Of a DNA stretch of 64,000 bases, positions 26,855 through 37,010 are shown one piece after another. The stretch is taken from the NCBI RefSeq assembly GCF_001722335.1, contig NZ_MIHA01000004.1, forward strand, positions 299,179 to 363,178. Reading direction: 5' to 3'. Below the pieces are notes generated by a model. That model did not search any database. It saw only the letters and a list, made by a program, of their open reading frames with translations, and was not told the DNA's origin. The translations under genes were made by a program, and so were the position numbers. The DNA is from Mycolicibacterium flavescens. Its GTDB lineage: Bacteria; Actinomycetota; Actinomycetes; Mycobacteriales; Mycobacteriaceae. Within the stretch, counting starts at the first letter, position 1. Every line of letters begins with the position of its first letter.

Positions 26855-29800
26855 TCAGGTGGCGACCGGCTCCGGTGCGACGGCGCCGCCGGCCGGCACC
26901 GCGACCACCGTGACAACGGTGCGCAGGTCGCCTTCGGTCGGGTCGACGGTGCCGGTGGTGACGTAGCCGGTGCCCGCCGAGTCGAACACCACCGGGCTCT
27001 GCGGGTAGCCGTCCAGGTCGACCCGCATGAACGTGAGGCTGCCCGGGTGCGAGACGATCACGCCCGCGGAGACGCCGTCGGCGCTCTCCACGACCTGGTA
27101 CACCGCCCCGTCGGGGCCGGTCACCATGGTCTCGTACGGCGTCCCCTCGATCGGGGTGGTGGTCCACATGGCGCCGTCGGCGGACGCCACGGTCATCGCG
27201 TAGGCGCGCCCCGTCGTTCCGCCGACCGCGTCGAAATCGGTGTTGGTGACGATGTAGGAGGTGCCGTCCGCGCCGACGACGTAGTCGGTGAAGTAGCCGT
27301 CGATGCGCACGGTGGCCGCGTTCGCCGCGGCCAGATCGACGAACGTCACCGCGGTCTGCACCCCCGCCGCCGCGTCCACCGTCGGGGCGAAGTACGCGAA
27401 GGTGTTGTCGGACAGGAACTTCAGGAACCCGTTGTCGCCCCCGGCGACAGGCAGGTGCGTCGCGGTGCCCGCGGCCGCGTCGATGACGGCCACGCAGAGG
27501 CTGTCGTAGTCGCCGAAGAAGGGATTGAATCCCGTGGCCTCGCGGATACCGGCGAACAGGTACGGCGTGCCGTCGGGCGCGAACTGCACACCCTGCATCA
27601 CCGAGTAGGCGGTGCTGGTGTCGGCGCCGGTGAACAGCGCACCGTCGGCATCGATCGCCGCGGCGGTGCCGTCGGAGCGCAGCAGTTCGACGACGCTGCG
27701 CGCCGAGCCGCTGTGGTGGGTGTAGACGGTGCCGTCGGGTCCGACGACGGAGGCGGTGTGCGCGGCCACGACGTCGATGACCGCCGCGGCGTCGACGTCG
27801 ATCAGCACCACGTCGCCGCCGCGCACACCCTGGCGCGCGGTGCCGTCGACGCCGACCTCGATCCCGCCGCGGGGCCGCGCGGGAAGGGCGATCTGGGTGA
27901 CGTGTCCCGCCGGGTCCACGACGACGACCTCACCGGGGGTCTCATGCGGAGCGGCGGTTCGCACGGTCAGCGCGGCAGCACCGGTCGGCGTGAAACCGAT
28001 CGCGCCGACCACCGCACCCGACAGCGGAATCGCTTGTGGCTCAGCGTGGTTTACGATCCGGGTCAGCGTGTAGGCGTAGCCGTGCACCCCGGCGGTTCTG
28101 GTGGTCTGCACGACGGCGCCGTCGGGTGCCGGGGCGAATTCCAGCGCGGCGCCGGGTATCTGCGCGACGACCGTCGCCGAGCCGGCGGCCGGGTCGATCA
28201 CCGCGACCGTCGTCTTGTTGTCGGCGTCGTCGGGGCCGAACGGCCGCAGTTCGGTCACCTGGTACACCGCGCCGTCGGCGCCGAAGCCGAACCCGGCGGG
28301 GTGCCCGTCGACCGGCACCTCGACGCGGCGTGCGTCGGCGTCCACGACTGTGACCGTGGTGACGTAGGTGTCGGTGGCCGCGTCGTGCCGGTAGGACGTC
28401 TGGTAGGCGCGCCCGTCCGGGCCGAACACCACATCGCCCACCGGCACGCCGACGATCGGCATCGTGGCGCTCTCCCCCGACGGTCTGATGATCGTCATCG
28501 CGTACACATCCTGGCCCGCGTGTGCGACGACCGTGGTGCTGTAGGCGGTGTGGTCGGGAGCGAACACGAACCGGCTGAGCGCCCCGGCGACCGGCGCCGT
28601 GACCGTGGCCGTCGGACTGGCGGGGTCGATGATCGCGACCGCGGTCTCATACGTCGCCGCGACCGGGTCGGGCCGGACCAGCACCTGGAAGCCGATGTCG
28701 TTGGATGCCAACCGAACTCCGCGCACCGGCACCCCGTTGAGCGCCGGGTAGGCGGCGGTTTCGGCGCCGTGCACGGGAGCCGGCACGACGATCGGGCCCG
28801 CCGCCGCCCAGCCGAGGCTCGCGATGACCGCGAAGGTGACCTCGGCGGCGCCGGAGATCGCGAAGGCCTGCACCCGCGACGCCGGTGTCGGCGTGAAGGT
28901 CCAGTTCCCGGTCAGTGGGTCGACCGAGGCCGCCCCCGACGTCGGCGCGGCGGACATCGCGTACAGCGGCGGCTCGCCGCCCGGTGCCGCCACGTTGACC
29001 GAGCCGGTCACCGCTCCGGAGCGGCGGTCGACGCCGTCGAGCGTGTAGGGCCGGTCGGGATCGATCAGCAGCCCGCCCTGGACCAGCCGGGTGAACAGCG
29101 CCACCAGATCCTCGAGGAACGTGCGGGTCGCCCCGGCCGCGGTCGAGGTGCCGCTCGCGCTCAGCGGTGCTTCGTCGAGTGTGAGCTTGACCCGCCCGAG
29201 ACGCGGGTCGGCGTCGGGCGCGGTGTAGGTGACCGGGATCGCCTGGTCGGCGAAGTGGCGTCGCACCCACGCCAGCAGCGCCCACAGGACCGGCGAGTCG
29301 ACCGGGAGGTCGGGGCTCGGCACCACGAACGGGCTCAGCGCGGCGGTCAGCACTCCGGAGGCGGCGTTGATCAGCGCGCCGGGCAGCGCCCTGATCCCGA
29401 CCGCGGCCGGCGCGGTGGGCACCGCGAACACGTCCGCGTCGGGCGGCACACCGGGCGACGGCCTGAGCACCACCGTGGGTGCGACGTCGCTGTACCGCGG
29501 CGTGAGGATCACGGTGAACCGGCCCCGATCGGTCCCCATGTCCTCGAGGCTGAGCGGACTGGTCGCCGACGCGTCGACCGTCGGCGCCGACTCCGCGTGG
29601 TCGAAGACGAAGTCGCTGCCGTCGGGGTCACCGGTGGATTGCGGCGCCTTGTCCAGACGGGCGCCGAGCGACCTGGTCACCGCCGTGGGTTTCGGCGCGG
29701 CCTCGACGGACGCCGCCACCGGAGCCGGGGGTGCGATGGCGCTCGGCGTCACCGCCGAGGGGGCCGCCTCCGTCGTCGGCGCGGTGTCCTTGGCGGTGCC

Positions 29801-30130
29801 CGACGTGATCGCCCCGCCGGACGATCCGTAGGTGACCGGGGGTGAATCGCCGACGGACACGGTCACCTGGTCGCCGCCGGTGTCGGGTGCTTCGGCGGGG
29901 CCGAACTCGGGTCCATCCGGGTCGGACTCGGTGGCGGCGGAACCGGCCGGCGAGGAGGGCTCCTGGGGCGACTCGACGCCGGGAACGTCAGGAGACGACG
30001 GCGCGGGCCCCGGTGTGGGGTCGGCCGCCGCCGGGTGCAGGGAATTGACCGTGGCCGCGCTCAGGCCGAGGACGACCGCCAGCGCACCGATGCGGCTGAC
30101 GCGTCGCGCATACCTCGGCGCGCGGTCCAT
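26855..30130 (-). CDS. Large secreted protein with propeller-like repeats and Ig/VCBS-like segment
   Basis: I cannot assign a function. The 1091-residue protein has a signal peptide (about 1-37, [17 protein letters not shown] to AAADP), a low-complexity Pro/Ala/Asp-rich region to about residue 150, a segment with [18 protein letters not shown] and [10 protein letters not shown] that resembles a VCBS/Ig-like repeat of cell-surface proteins, and then about 650 residues of repeated blocks of the type [10 protein letters not shown] / [11 protein letters not shown], suggesting one or two beta-propellers. I start at 30130 because ACGGAG precedes that ATG; the ATG at 30145 has no ribosome-binding site. 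It is monocistronic. Confidence 0.75.
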   Translation of the reverse strand: MDRAPRYARRVSRIGALAVVLGLSAATVNSLHPAAADPTPGPAPSSPDVPGVESPQEPSSPAGSAATESDPDGPEFGPAEAPDTGGDQVTVSVGDSPPVTYGSSGGAITSGTAKDTAPTTEAAPSAVTPSAIAPPAPVAASVEAAPKPTAVTRSLGARLDKAPQSTGDPDGSDFVFDHAESAPTVDASATSPLSLEDMGTDRGRFTVILTPRYSDVAPTVVLRPSPGVPPDADVFAVPTAPAAVGIRALPGALINAASGVLTAALSPFVVPSPDLPVDSPVLWALLAWVRRHFADQAIPVTYTAPDADPRLGRVKLTLDEAPLSASGTSTAAGATRTFLEDLVALFTRLVQGGLLIDPDRPYTLDGVDRRSGAVTGSVNVAAPGGEPPLYAMSAAPTSGAASVDPLTGNWTFTPTPASRVQAFAISGAAEVTFAVIASLGWAAAGPIVVPAPVHGAETAAYPALNGVPVRGVRLASNDIGFQVLVRPDPVAATYETAVAIIDPASPTATVTAPVAGALSRFVFAPDHTAYSTTVVAHAGQDVYAMTIIRPSGESATMPIVGVPVGDVVFGPDGRAYQTSYRHDAATDTYVTTVTVVDADARRVEVPVDGHPAGFGFGADGAVYQVTELRPFGPDDADNKTTVAVIDPAAGSATVVAQIPGAALEFAPAPDGAVVQTTRTAGVHGYAYTLTRIVNHAEPQAIPLSGAVVGAIGFTPTGAAALTVRTAAPHETPGEVVVVDPAGHVTQIALPARPRGGIEVGVDGTARQGVRGGDVVLIDVDAAAVIDVVAAHTASVVGPDGTVYTHHSGSARSVVELLRSDGTAAAIDADGALFTGADTSTAYSVMQGVQFAPDGTPYLFAGIREATGFNPFFGDYDSLCVAVIDAAAGTATHLPVAGGDNGFLKFLSDNTFAYFAPTVDAAAGVQTAVTFVDLAAANAATVRIDGYFTDYVVGADGTSYIVTNTDFDAVGGTTGRAYAMTVASADGAMWTTTPIEGTPYETMVTGPDGAVYQVVESADGVSAGVIVSHPGSLTFMRVDLDGYPQSPVVFDSAGTGYVTTGTVDPTEGDLRTVVTVVAVPAGGAVAPEPVAT

Positions 30131-30368
30131 AGGTCTCCGTCCCATTAAGCGAACTGCCTATGACGGTAGGGAGAAATCGACCGCGAGGAATCAGGGGTTT
30201 CCCCATAATCGCGCCGCAATTCTGGGGCGTGAATTTCCCCCCGCAATTTTTTCGAAGGCCGGTCTTTAGCGCCGGTCGGGGAGTCGCGTCGAATGAGAAA
30301 CGCCTAAATGTGCGAACAGTGATCGAACCGTGTTCTGGATGTGACCGGAGTGAAGAATCGTTACCGAA

Positions 30369-30746
30369 GTGAATACACCTGTTAATCGCTTCCTGGGCGC
30401 CGCCGTGTGCGCCGCCGGTCTCGCGATGCTCGCCCCCGCCGCCCCTGCCCAGGCCGATCCGATCGACGACTCGTTCCTGGCCGCCCTGACCAACGCCGGG
30501 GTGAGATTCAAGAATCCGGTGGACATGGTCCGCCTCGGCGAATCGGTCTGCCCGATGCTCGTCGAACCCGGCAAGAACCTCGCGAAGGTCTACTCGCGGG
30601 TGACCGACAACGGTATTCCGCCGGACATGGCGGCGTTCTTCACCGGGATCGCGATCTCGATGTACTGCCCGCAGATGGTGTCCTCGGTCGGCAACGGCAC
30701 CCTGCTGGACTGGCTTCCCGCCGCGAGGGTCATCCCGGGCCTGTAG
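30369..30746 (+). CDS. Secreted DUF732 domain protein
   Basis: The 125-residue protein has a signal peptide ending PAQADP (about residue 30) and a DUF732 domain with the hallmark pattern DSFLAALTNAGVRFKNP, GESVCPML and YCPQ, whose two Cys residues probably form a disulfide. The family is large and mycobacterium-specific; function is unknown. The GTG start at 30369 gives the normal signal peptide. It lies 25 bases upstream of pepN, but pepN seems to have its own leaderless promoter. Confidence 0.85.
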   Translation: MNTPVNRFLGAAVCAAGLAMLAPAAPAQADPIDDSFLAALTNAGVRFKNPVDMVRLGESVCPMLVEPGKNLAKVYSRVTDNGIPPDMAAFFTGIAISMYCPQMVSSVGNGTLLDWLPAARVIPGL

Positions 30747-30759
30747 CCCGCCGGACCTA

Positions 30760-30765
30760 TAGGTT
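30760..30765 (+). promoter_or_regulatory. Leaderless -10 element (TAGGTT) for pepN
   Basis: TAGGTT ends six bases before the GTG at 30772; no Shine-Dalgarno sequence is present. Confidence 0.5.
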
Positions 30766-30771
30766 GGTCGG

Positions 30772-33357
30772 GTGGCACTTCCCAACCTGACCCGCGACCA
30801 GGCCGCCGAGCGCGCCGCCCTGGTCACCGTCGACAGCTACCGCATCGTCCTCGACCTCACCGACGAGGCGGGCCAGCCCGGTGAGGGCACGTTCCGGTCC
30901 ACGACGACCGTAAAATTCGACGCGCTGCCCGGGGCCGACACCTACCTCGACATCGCCGCCGACACGATCCGCAGCGCCACCCTCAACGGGCGCGAGATCG
31001 ATGTGTCCGCCTACGACGAGTCCACCGGAATCACGCTGCGCGGCCTCGCCGAGCGCAACGTCGTGGTCGTCGACGCGGACTGCCGCTACTCGAACACCGG
31101 TGAGGGCCTGCACCGGTTCGTCGATCCGGTCGACAACGAGGTCTACCTGTATTCACAGTTCGAGACCGCCGACGCCAAACGGATGTTCGCGTGTTTCGAT
31201 CAGCCCGACCTGAAGGCCACGTTCGACGTCACGGTGACGGCGCCGTCGCACTGGGAGGTGGTCTCCAATGGCGCCACCGCCGGCGTCGAGGACGCCGGAG
31301 CGGCCAAGCGGCACACCTTCGCGGTGACGCCGCGGATGAGCACCTACCTGGTGGCGCTGATCGCCGGCCCGTACGCCCGCTGGGACGACGTCTACACCGA
31401 CGACCACGGCGACATCCCGCTCGGGTTGTTCTGCCGCAGGTCGCTGGCCGAGTACATGGACGCCGAGCGGCTGTTCACCGAGACCAAACAGGGATTCGGC
31501 TTCTACCACAACAACTTCGGAATTCCGTACGCGTTCGGTAAGTATGACCAGTTGTTCGTGCCCGAGTTCAACGCCGGTGCGATGGAGAACGCGGGCGCGG
31601 TGACGTTCCTGGAGGACTACGTCTTCCGCAGCAAGGTGACGCGGGCGTCCTATGAGCGGCGCGCGGAGACCGTGCTGCACGAGATGGCGCACATGTGGTT
31701 CGGCGACCTGGTCACCATGCAGTGGTGGGATGACCTGTGGCTCAACGAGTCCTTCGCGACCTTCGCCTCGGTGCTGTGTCAGGCCGAAGCCACCGAGTAC
31801 ACCGAGGCGTGGACGACGTTCGCGAACGTCGAGAAGTCGTGGGCCTACCGGCAGGACCAGTTGCCGTCAACCCACCCGGTGGCCGCCGACATCCCGGACC
31901 TGGCCGCCGTCGAGGTGAACTTCGACGGGATCACCTACGCCAAGGGCGCTTCGGTGCTCAAGCAGCTGGTGGCCTACGTCGGCGAGGAGGAGTTCCTCTC
32001 CGGCCTGCGCGACTACTTCCGCGACCACGCGTTCGCCAACGCCACCTTCGGTGATCTGCTGGGCGCACTGGAGAAGGCCTCGGGCCGCGACCTGTCCGGC
32101 TGGGGCCGGCAGTGGCTCAAGACGACCGGCTTGAACACCCTGCGGCCGTCGTTCGACGTCGACGCCGAGGGCCGGTTCACCCGGTTCGCCGTCGAGCAGA
32201 GCGGCGCGGCGCCCGGTGCCGGCGAGACGCGGGTGCACCGGCTGGCGGTCGGGATCTACGACGAGGACACCTCGGGCAGGCTGGTGCGGGTCCACCGGGA
32301 GGAACTCGACGTCGAAGGCCCCAGCACCGATGTCCCCGCCTTGCAAGGCGTTTCGCGTGGCAAGCTGATCCTGGTCAACGACGACGACCTCACCTACTGT
32401 TCGTTGCGGCTGGATCCGGGATCGCTGCAGACGTTGCTGTCGCGGATCGGCGACATCAGCGAACCGCTCCCCCGCACACTGGCCTGGTCGGCGGCGTGGG
32501 AGATGACCCGCGACGCCGAGCTCAAGGCCCGCGACTTCGTCGCGCTGGTGATCAGCGGCCTGCACGCCGAAACCGAAGTCGGTGTGCTGCAACGACTTCT
32601 GCTGCAGGCGCAGACCGCGCTGAATTCCTACGCCGATCCGGAGTGGGCGTCCAGCAATGGTTGGCCCGCGTTCGGCGACGCCCTGCTGGACCTGGCGTGC
32701 GAGTCGGCGCCCGGCTCGGATCACCAGTTGGCCTACGTCAACGCGCTGTGCACCTCGGTGCTGTCGCCGAACCACATCGCGGTGCTCACCACGTTGCTCG
32801 ACAACGAGCCCGCCGCGGTGAACCTGCAGGGGTTGGTGGTCGACACCGACCTGCGCTGGCGTGTCGTGACGGCGCTGGCGCGGGCCGGGGTGATCGACGC
32901 CGACGGTCCCGAGACCCCGCGGATCGACGCCGAGGCGGACAACGACCCGACGGCTGCGGGCCGGCGAGCGGCCGCGGCCGCGGCGGCGGCGCGTCCGCAG
33001 GCGGCGGTCAAGGAAGCGGCGTGGGAGCAGGTCATCGAGGACGACACGCTGGCCAACATCACCGCGCGCTCGATCATCGGCGGGTTCGTCCAGCCCGGTC
33101 AGCAGGAGCTGCTGAAACCGTTCCGCGCCAAGTACTTCGCGTCGATCTCCGGGGTGTGGCAGCGCCGGTCCAGCGAGGTCGCCCAGACCGTGGTGATCGG
33201 GCTGTACCCGGCGTGGGACATCAGCGAGTCCGGGCTGGCCGCCGCCGACGCGTTCCTGGCCGACGGTGACGTGCCGCCGCCGCTGCGCCGTCTGGTACTC
33301 GAGGGCCGCGCCGGTGTCGAGCGGGCCCTCAAAGCCAGGGCTTTCGACGCCGGCTAG
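30772..33357 (+). CDS. pepN: Aminopeptidase N (M1 family)
   Basis: The 861-residue zinc metallopeptidase carries GAMENAGAV (exopeptidase motif, about 266-274) and HEMAHMWFGDLVTM with zinc ligands His303 and His307, catalytic Glu304 and the third ligand Glu326 in NESFA. It removes N-terminal residues from peptides in the cytosol. The C-terminal half is the helical ERAP1-like domain. It corresponds to Rv2467. The GTG start fits a leaderless transcript. Its stop shares the tetranucleotide CTAG with the stop of the convergent lipoprotein gene. Confidence 0.96.
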   Translation: MALPNLTRDQAAERAALVTVDSYRIVLDLTDEAGQPGEGTFRSTTTVKFDALPGADTYLDIAADTIRSATLNGREIDVSAYDESTGITLRGLAERNVVVVDADCRYSNTGEGLHRFVDPVDNEVYLYSQFETADAKRMFACFDQPDLKATFDVTVTAPSHWEVVSNGATAGVEDAGAAKRHTFAVTPRMSTYLVALIAGPYARWDDVYTDDHGDIPLGLFCRRSLAEYMDAERLFTETKQGFGFYHNNFGIPYAFGKYDQLFVPEFNAGAMENAGAVTFLEDYVFRSKVTRASYERRAETVLHEMAHMWFGDLVTMQWWDDLWLNESFATFASVLCQAEATEYTEAWTTFANVEKSWAYRQDQLPSTHPVAADIPDLAAVEVNFDGITYAKGASVLKQLVAYVGEEEFLSGLRDYFRDHAFANATFGDLLGALEKASGRDLSGWGRQWLKTTGLNTLRPSFDVDAEGRFTRFAVEQSGAAPGAGETRVHRLAVGIYDEDTSGRLVRVHREELDVEGPSTDVPALQGVSRGKLILVNDDDLTYCSLRLDPGSLQTLLSRIGDISEPLPRTLAWSAAWEMTRDAELKARDFVALVISGLHAETEVGVLQRLLLQAQTALNSYADPEWASSNGWPAFGDALLDLACESAPGSDHQLAYVNALCTSVLSPNHIAVLTTLLDNEPAAVNLQGLVVDTDLRWRVVTALARAGVIDADGPETPRIDAEADNDPTAAGRRAAAAAAAARPQAAVKEAAWEQVIEDDTLANITARSIIGGFVQPGQQELLKPFRAKYFASISGVWQRRSSEVAQTVVIGLYPAWDISESGLAAADAFLADGDVPPPLRRLVLEGRAGVERALKARAFDAG

Positions 33358-34172
33358 GGCGCCGGCGCCGCGTCGGGCCAGCCCGGGGCCGCCGGAAGCG
33401 TGGGGAACCGGGACTGCGGATACTGCTCGCCCGGCGGGAAGGTGCGGTCCTGCGGCGGGGAGTCGTCTCGGGCCGCGCATTCGGCTTTGACGCCGGTGGC
33501 GTCGGGCCAGTTCGCCTCGAGCAGGTAGCCGCCCTGGTGTGCGGTCACCTGCCATCCGTCGAAGACGTCGAGTGCGGGAGCGCGCGCCGGCCCCTGCTGC
33601 GGCGGCAGGTCGCCCGGTTCGCCGTCCGGCGCCCGCAGCCCGATCCGGAACGCCGAGATCCCCGCGTCCGGGCCGAATCCCGCTCCGGTGTTCGGCCGGA
33701 CGCCGCCTTCCTCACCGAGGTGCCCCACACCGTAGGAGTAGAGACAGCCGATCACGCTGAGGTCGGGGCCGGAGCCCTCCACCCGCAGAAGATGGTGCCG
33801 CGCGGTGCCCACCCAGACCGTCGGCGCCGGCGGGTCCGGCCACAGCGCCTTCGCCTCCGCGGAACCGGCGTCGTTCTCGGCGACCGCGCGCCGGAATCCG
33901 GGGTACAGATATTTGTCGTCGTCGGTCAGGTAGGCCAGGTAGTACGACTCCAGATAGGCCCGCACGGGCACCGCGACGCCGCCGGTCAGCTCGATTCCCG
34001 GTTCGGCCGTCCATGTCACGGAGAAATCGGCGAGCGTGTCGGGCCAGCCGGCCGGCAGTGAGTCGACCGGCTCCGCCGGTGGTGGCGCCGCTTCTTCGGT
34101 GGTGCAGCCGGTCAACAATCCCAACCCGACCAGGCACGAGGTCAGCACGGCCCGCATCCGCATCACGGTCAC
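33354..34172 (-). CDS. Lipoprotein coupled to an ESX-substrate-like gene
   Basis: The 272-residue protein has a lipoprotein signal with lipobox LTGC (Cys23). The mature part, rich in Pro and acidic residues, matches no family I recognise; it has a central region with four Cys-poor strands and two conserved-looking Cys. Its GTG start overlaps the stop of the upstream 780-residue gene by four bases, so the two are translated together. A partner role, such as an anchor, chaperone or immunity-like factor at the cell surface, is inference. It ends on the same CTAG as pepN. Confidence 0.75.
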   Translation of the reverse strand: MTVMRMRAVLTSCLVGLGLLTGCTTEEAAPPPAEPVDSLPAGWPDTLADFSVTWTAEPGIELTGGVAVPVRAYLESYYLAYLTDDDKYLYPGFRRAVAENDAGSAEAKALWPDPPAPTVWVGTARHHLLRVEGSGPDLSVIGCLYSYGVGHLGEEGGVRPNTGAGFGPDAGISAFRIGLRAPDGEPGDLPPQQGPARAPALDVFDGWQVTAHQGGYLLEANWPDATGVKAECAARDDSPPQDRTFPPGEQYPQSRFPTLPAAPGWPDAAPAP

Positions 34173-36511
34173 CCGCCCTGGTTCGGCGGAGGCGGCATGT
34201 CGGGATCCTGGGTCACGTTGTTGTAGCGGTTCGTGTAGTCCTCGAGCGGGCCGATCCCGTCGGTCACCGGGGCGATGTGGTTGCCCACTTCATCTTTGAG
34301 CGCTTCGTAATAGATCCGGTCGGCGACGTTGGGGGGATGGACCACCTTGCCGTCGGGATAGGCCGGGTCGTCGTAGGTGATGAATCCCGGCGGCAGGTTC
34401 ACCGGTTGCCCGGCGGCGAGCATGGCGTTGAGCACATATTCGGCCGATCGGGTCGTCGTCATGTCGGGCAGCCCGTGGGTCACCGGCGGCGATGGGCTTT
34501 CACCGATGATCTGGCCCGCCATCCCGGCGGCGATCTTGTCGATCATGATGCCGGAGACGGGCCCGACCCCCGGTACCAGAACACTGCCGGCGGTCTTGAG
34601 TGTGTTGACGCCCGCGTCGTATCCCATCTTCTTCCACTCGTATTCGGTCTTGTCCATGGTGTACCCGTTCGCGTCCTTGGCCTGGAACATCTCGTGGGCG
34701 CCCACGTCGACGAGCCCGCGCATCGTGGCGGCCGCGTGCAGGTGGCTGCCCGCATCCGGGTCACCCGGATTCATCGCGAAAGCCGTTTCGTGTTTGAGCG
34801 CCTCCTGGTACGCCGCGGAGTTGATCGTCGTCGCCGCCAGCTCGTCGGAGTTCAGCACCGCGAACACGCCTTTCGCCGTCGGCATCAGGCCGCTGTCCCG
34901 CTCGGTGGGGCTGTCGATCTCACCGAAGAACGGTGAGTCGCCCATTCCGCCCATCTCGTCGACATAGGGCACCAGACCGTGTGACATCGCCTGCACCAGT
35001 GCGGGATTGATGTCCCCCAGCGTGTGGGTGCCGTACACGCCGACCCCGGTGTCGCTGTCGATGCTCAGAAGATCCGGGCGGTGGTCGCCGATGTAGGTGG
35101 CGTACGCGTTGGCCGTCTCCGCGGCGATCTTGGCTTCCGGCGAATCCGGCGCCACGTTGGTCCAGTCGAACAGCGCGCCGGCTGCGGCCCCACCGTCGTC
35201 CCAGGCCTCGTGGGTGATGTTGTACATCAGGTTCTGGCTGTTGACCTTGAACTGTTCCCGGAACTCGTTGCCGGGCTCGACGTTTCCGGTCAGTGCATCG
35301 TGTAGCACCTGGTGGTCGCCGTCGACGGCGTTGAACACCGACATCGCCACCCGCTCGAGCTCGGCGTGCGGCGGCCGCGGCGCGTCCTCCCAGGGCCACT
35401 GCCCGGGCACGTCGATCGGCGGGTCGTCGGAACGCCACTCCGGGGACTCCATCATGTCCGCGACCTTGTGCATCAGGCCGCGGTCGAGGTCGGTGTCCGT
35501 CTGGAAGTGCTCGTTACCGCCGTTGACGATGTCGGCGATCTGCTGCAGTTCGCCGGTCCGCTCGATACCGGGCGACTGGATCGTCGACTGCACGCTGTCG
35601 GGCAGCCGGTCGAACCCGCCCTTGATCACTTCGTCGGACTGCAGCGCACCGTCGACGGACTCGGTCTTCGGGAACTCCAGCTTGGGGTTGCTCATCAACT
35701 GCCAGGAGTCGGCCATGATGCCCTTGGCGCCCTTGTTGGCCGCCTCGGTCAACTGCTCGACGCTTCGCAGCTTCTGCTGGGCCTGCATCTGGCTCAGGTA
35801 GGCCGCCTGTTCGGGGTTGAGCTTCGGCTGCCCACCCAGTTGGCCCTTGTTGACTGTGTTCAGGACCGCCTGCACCCGGCTGATCGCGCCCTTGTCCCCG
35901 TCGAGCGCGGCCTTGACGTCCGCCTGCGCCCGCTTCTTGAGCTCTTCGTCTTCCTTGGCGCCTGCGGTCGGGTCGGGGTCCTGGCCGTCGGGGCCGCCCG
36001 CCTTCTTCACGTCGCCGGCCAGCGCCTGGTACTCACCGACCAGACGGCTCATGCGCTGGGCGATCGCATTGGAGTCGCCGTTGGTGCGCTGCAGGATGTC
36101 CGCGATATCGGCGGCCCCCCGGCTCACGATCGGGTACAGCATGCGGTCGCGGTGCTGGCCGGGCGGAACAGCCGCCGCGGCGTCCTTGACCCACTGCCGC
36201 ACCGCGTCCAGATTCTGCCGGCCCGCGGCGACGTTCTGCGCGGACCGGTCGACTTCGGCGCGCAGCTTCTGGTCGAGCTCGGCCATCTGCCCGAGCACGC
36301 GGGCCTGTCTCTCGTTGAGCGGACCGTAGGCGTCGGCTGCGGGTCCGGTCCACGCATTGTCGGGTTTGGCCGACTTCACGGTGTCCTGCAGTTCCCGCAG
36401 GGGTCCGCTGTCGTCGAACTGATCACCGCCCTGCGGCGCGCCCTGCCCGAACGTCGACCGCGCGTTCGACCATGTCGCGTCGAAACCTTCGAGCACACCC
36501 ACCCACGACAC
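34169..36511 (-). CDS. ESX/WXG100-substrate-like large helical protein (TPR repeat region type)
   Basis: The 780-residue protein lacks a signal peptide and begins with about 200 helical residues containing the W-x-G turn (NAWTGPAADAYGPLN, about 52-66) seen in type VII secretion substrates. A charged linker rich in Gln/Lys/Asp follows, then a C-terminal region of alternating helices and strands ending near YDDPAYPDGKVVHPPN and a Pro/Gly tail. I recall such proteins being annotated as TPR-repeat-region-containing. Export by an ESX system is inference. AGGAGG five bases before the GTG at 36511 fixes the start. The lipoprotein gene overlaps its 3' end. Confidence 0.7.
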   Translation of the reverse strand: MSWVGVLEGFDATWSNARSTFGQGAPQGGDQFDDSGPLRELQDTVKSAKPDNAWTGPAADAYGPLNERQARVLGQMAELDQKLRAEVDRSAQNVAAGRQNLDAVRQWVKDAAAAVPPGQHRDRMLYPIVSRGAADIADILQRTNGDSNAIAQRMSRLVGEYQALAGDVKKAGGPDGQDPDPTAGAKEDEELKKRAQADVKAALDGDKGAISRVQAVLNTVNKGQLGGQPKLNPEQAAYLSQMQAQQKLRSVEQLTEAANKGAKGIMADSWQLMSNPKLEFPKTESVDGALQSDEVIKGGFDRLPDSVQSTIQSPGIERTGELQQIADIVNGGNEHFQTDTDLDRGLMHKVADMMESPEWRSDDPPIDVPGQWPWEDAPRPPHAELERVAMSVFNAVDGDHQVLHDALTGNVEPGNEFREQFKVNSQNLMYNITHEAWDDGGAAAGALFDWTNVAPDSPEAKIAAETANAYATYIGDHRPDLLSIDSDTGVGVYGTHTLGDINPALVQAMSHGLVPYVDEMGGMGDSPFFGEIDSPTERDSGLMPTAKGVFAVLNSDELAATTINSAAYQEALKHETAFAMNPGDPDAGSHLHAAATMRGLVDVGAHEMFQAKDANGYTMDKTEYEWKKMGYDAGVNTLKTAGSVLVPGVGPVSGIMIDKIAAGMAGQIIGESPSPPVTHGLPDMTTTRSAEYVLNAMLAAGQPVNLPPGFITYDDPAYPDGKVVHPPNVADRIYYEALKDEVGNHIAPVTDGIGPLEDYTNRYNNVTQDPDMPPPPNQGG

Positions 36512-36638
36512 CTCCTGCGCACACGGGACACATAGAGCCTAAAGGGGGATCGCCCCCTTCCTGCGCGGCAATTTTCGGATGAGCGCGACACGCCGCTGCT
36601 TGCAGGGATTGGGCCGCGCCGCACGGCAAGCTGAGCCG

Positions 36639-37010
36639 GTGGCGGTCAGCAGAACACGCCGGGCCAGGGCTGCCCGCAGACGTCAACGCCGGCTCGCCGC
36701 CGTCGACCACGATCTGACGGCGGCGCAGTGGGAATCGCTCAAAGCGGCCTGGCAGGGCTGCGCCTACTGCGGTGCCACCGATCGACCGCTGCAGCGCGAC
36801 TGCGTCATGGCGATCAGCCGCGGCGGTCGCTACACCATCGACAACGTCGTACCGGCCTGCGCGTCCTGCAACACCAGCAAGTGCAACGACGAGGTCACCG
36901 GATGGCTGCGCCGCAAACGGCTCGACGAGCGACGGTTCCTGCAGCGCTACGTCGAGATCCGCCGGGCGCTGGCGGCAGCCGACGCACCCCGACCGCTCAG
37001 CCCGGGGTGA
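36639..37010 (+). CDS. Small HNH endonuclease-like protein
   Basis: The 123-residue protein has an Arg/Ala-rich N-terminus and an HNH core, [17 protein letters not shown] followed by [20 protein letters not shown], with zinc-binding CxxC pairs. The first catalytic His appears as Cys in RDCVM, where HNH proteins usually carry H (such as DHVVP), so catalytic activity is in doubt. I chose the GTG at 36639, preceded by CAAGCT with six-base spacing as at other leaderless starts; an ATG at 36579 is the alternative. Its 3' end overlaps the convergent DUF5130 gene by 14 bases. Confidence 0.7.
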   Translation: MAVSRTRRARAARRRQRRLAAVDHDLTAAQWESLKAAWQGCAYCGATDRPLQRDCVMAISRGGRYTIDNVVPACASCNTSKCNDEVTGWLRRKRLDERRFLQRYVEIRRALAAADAPRPLSPG

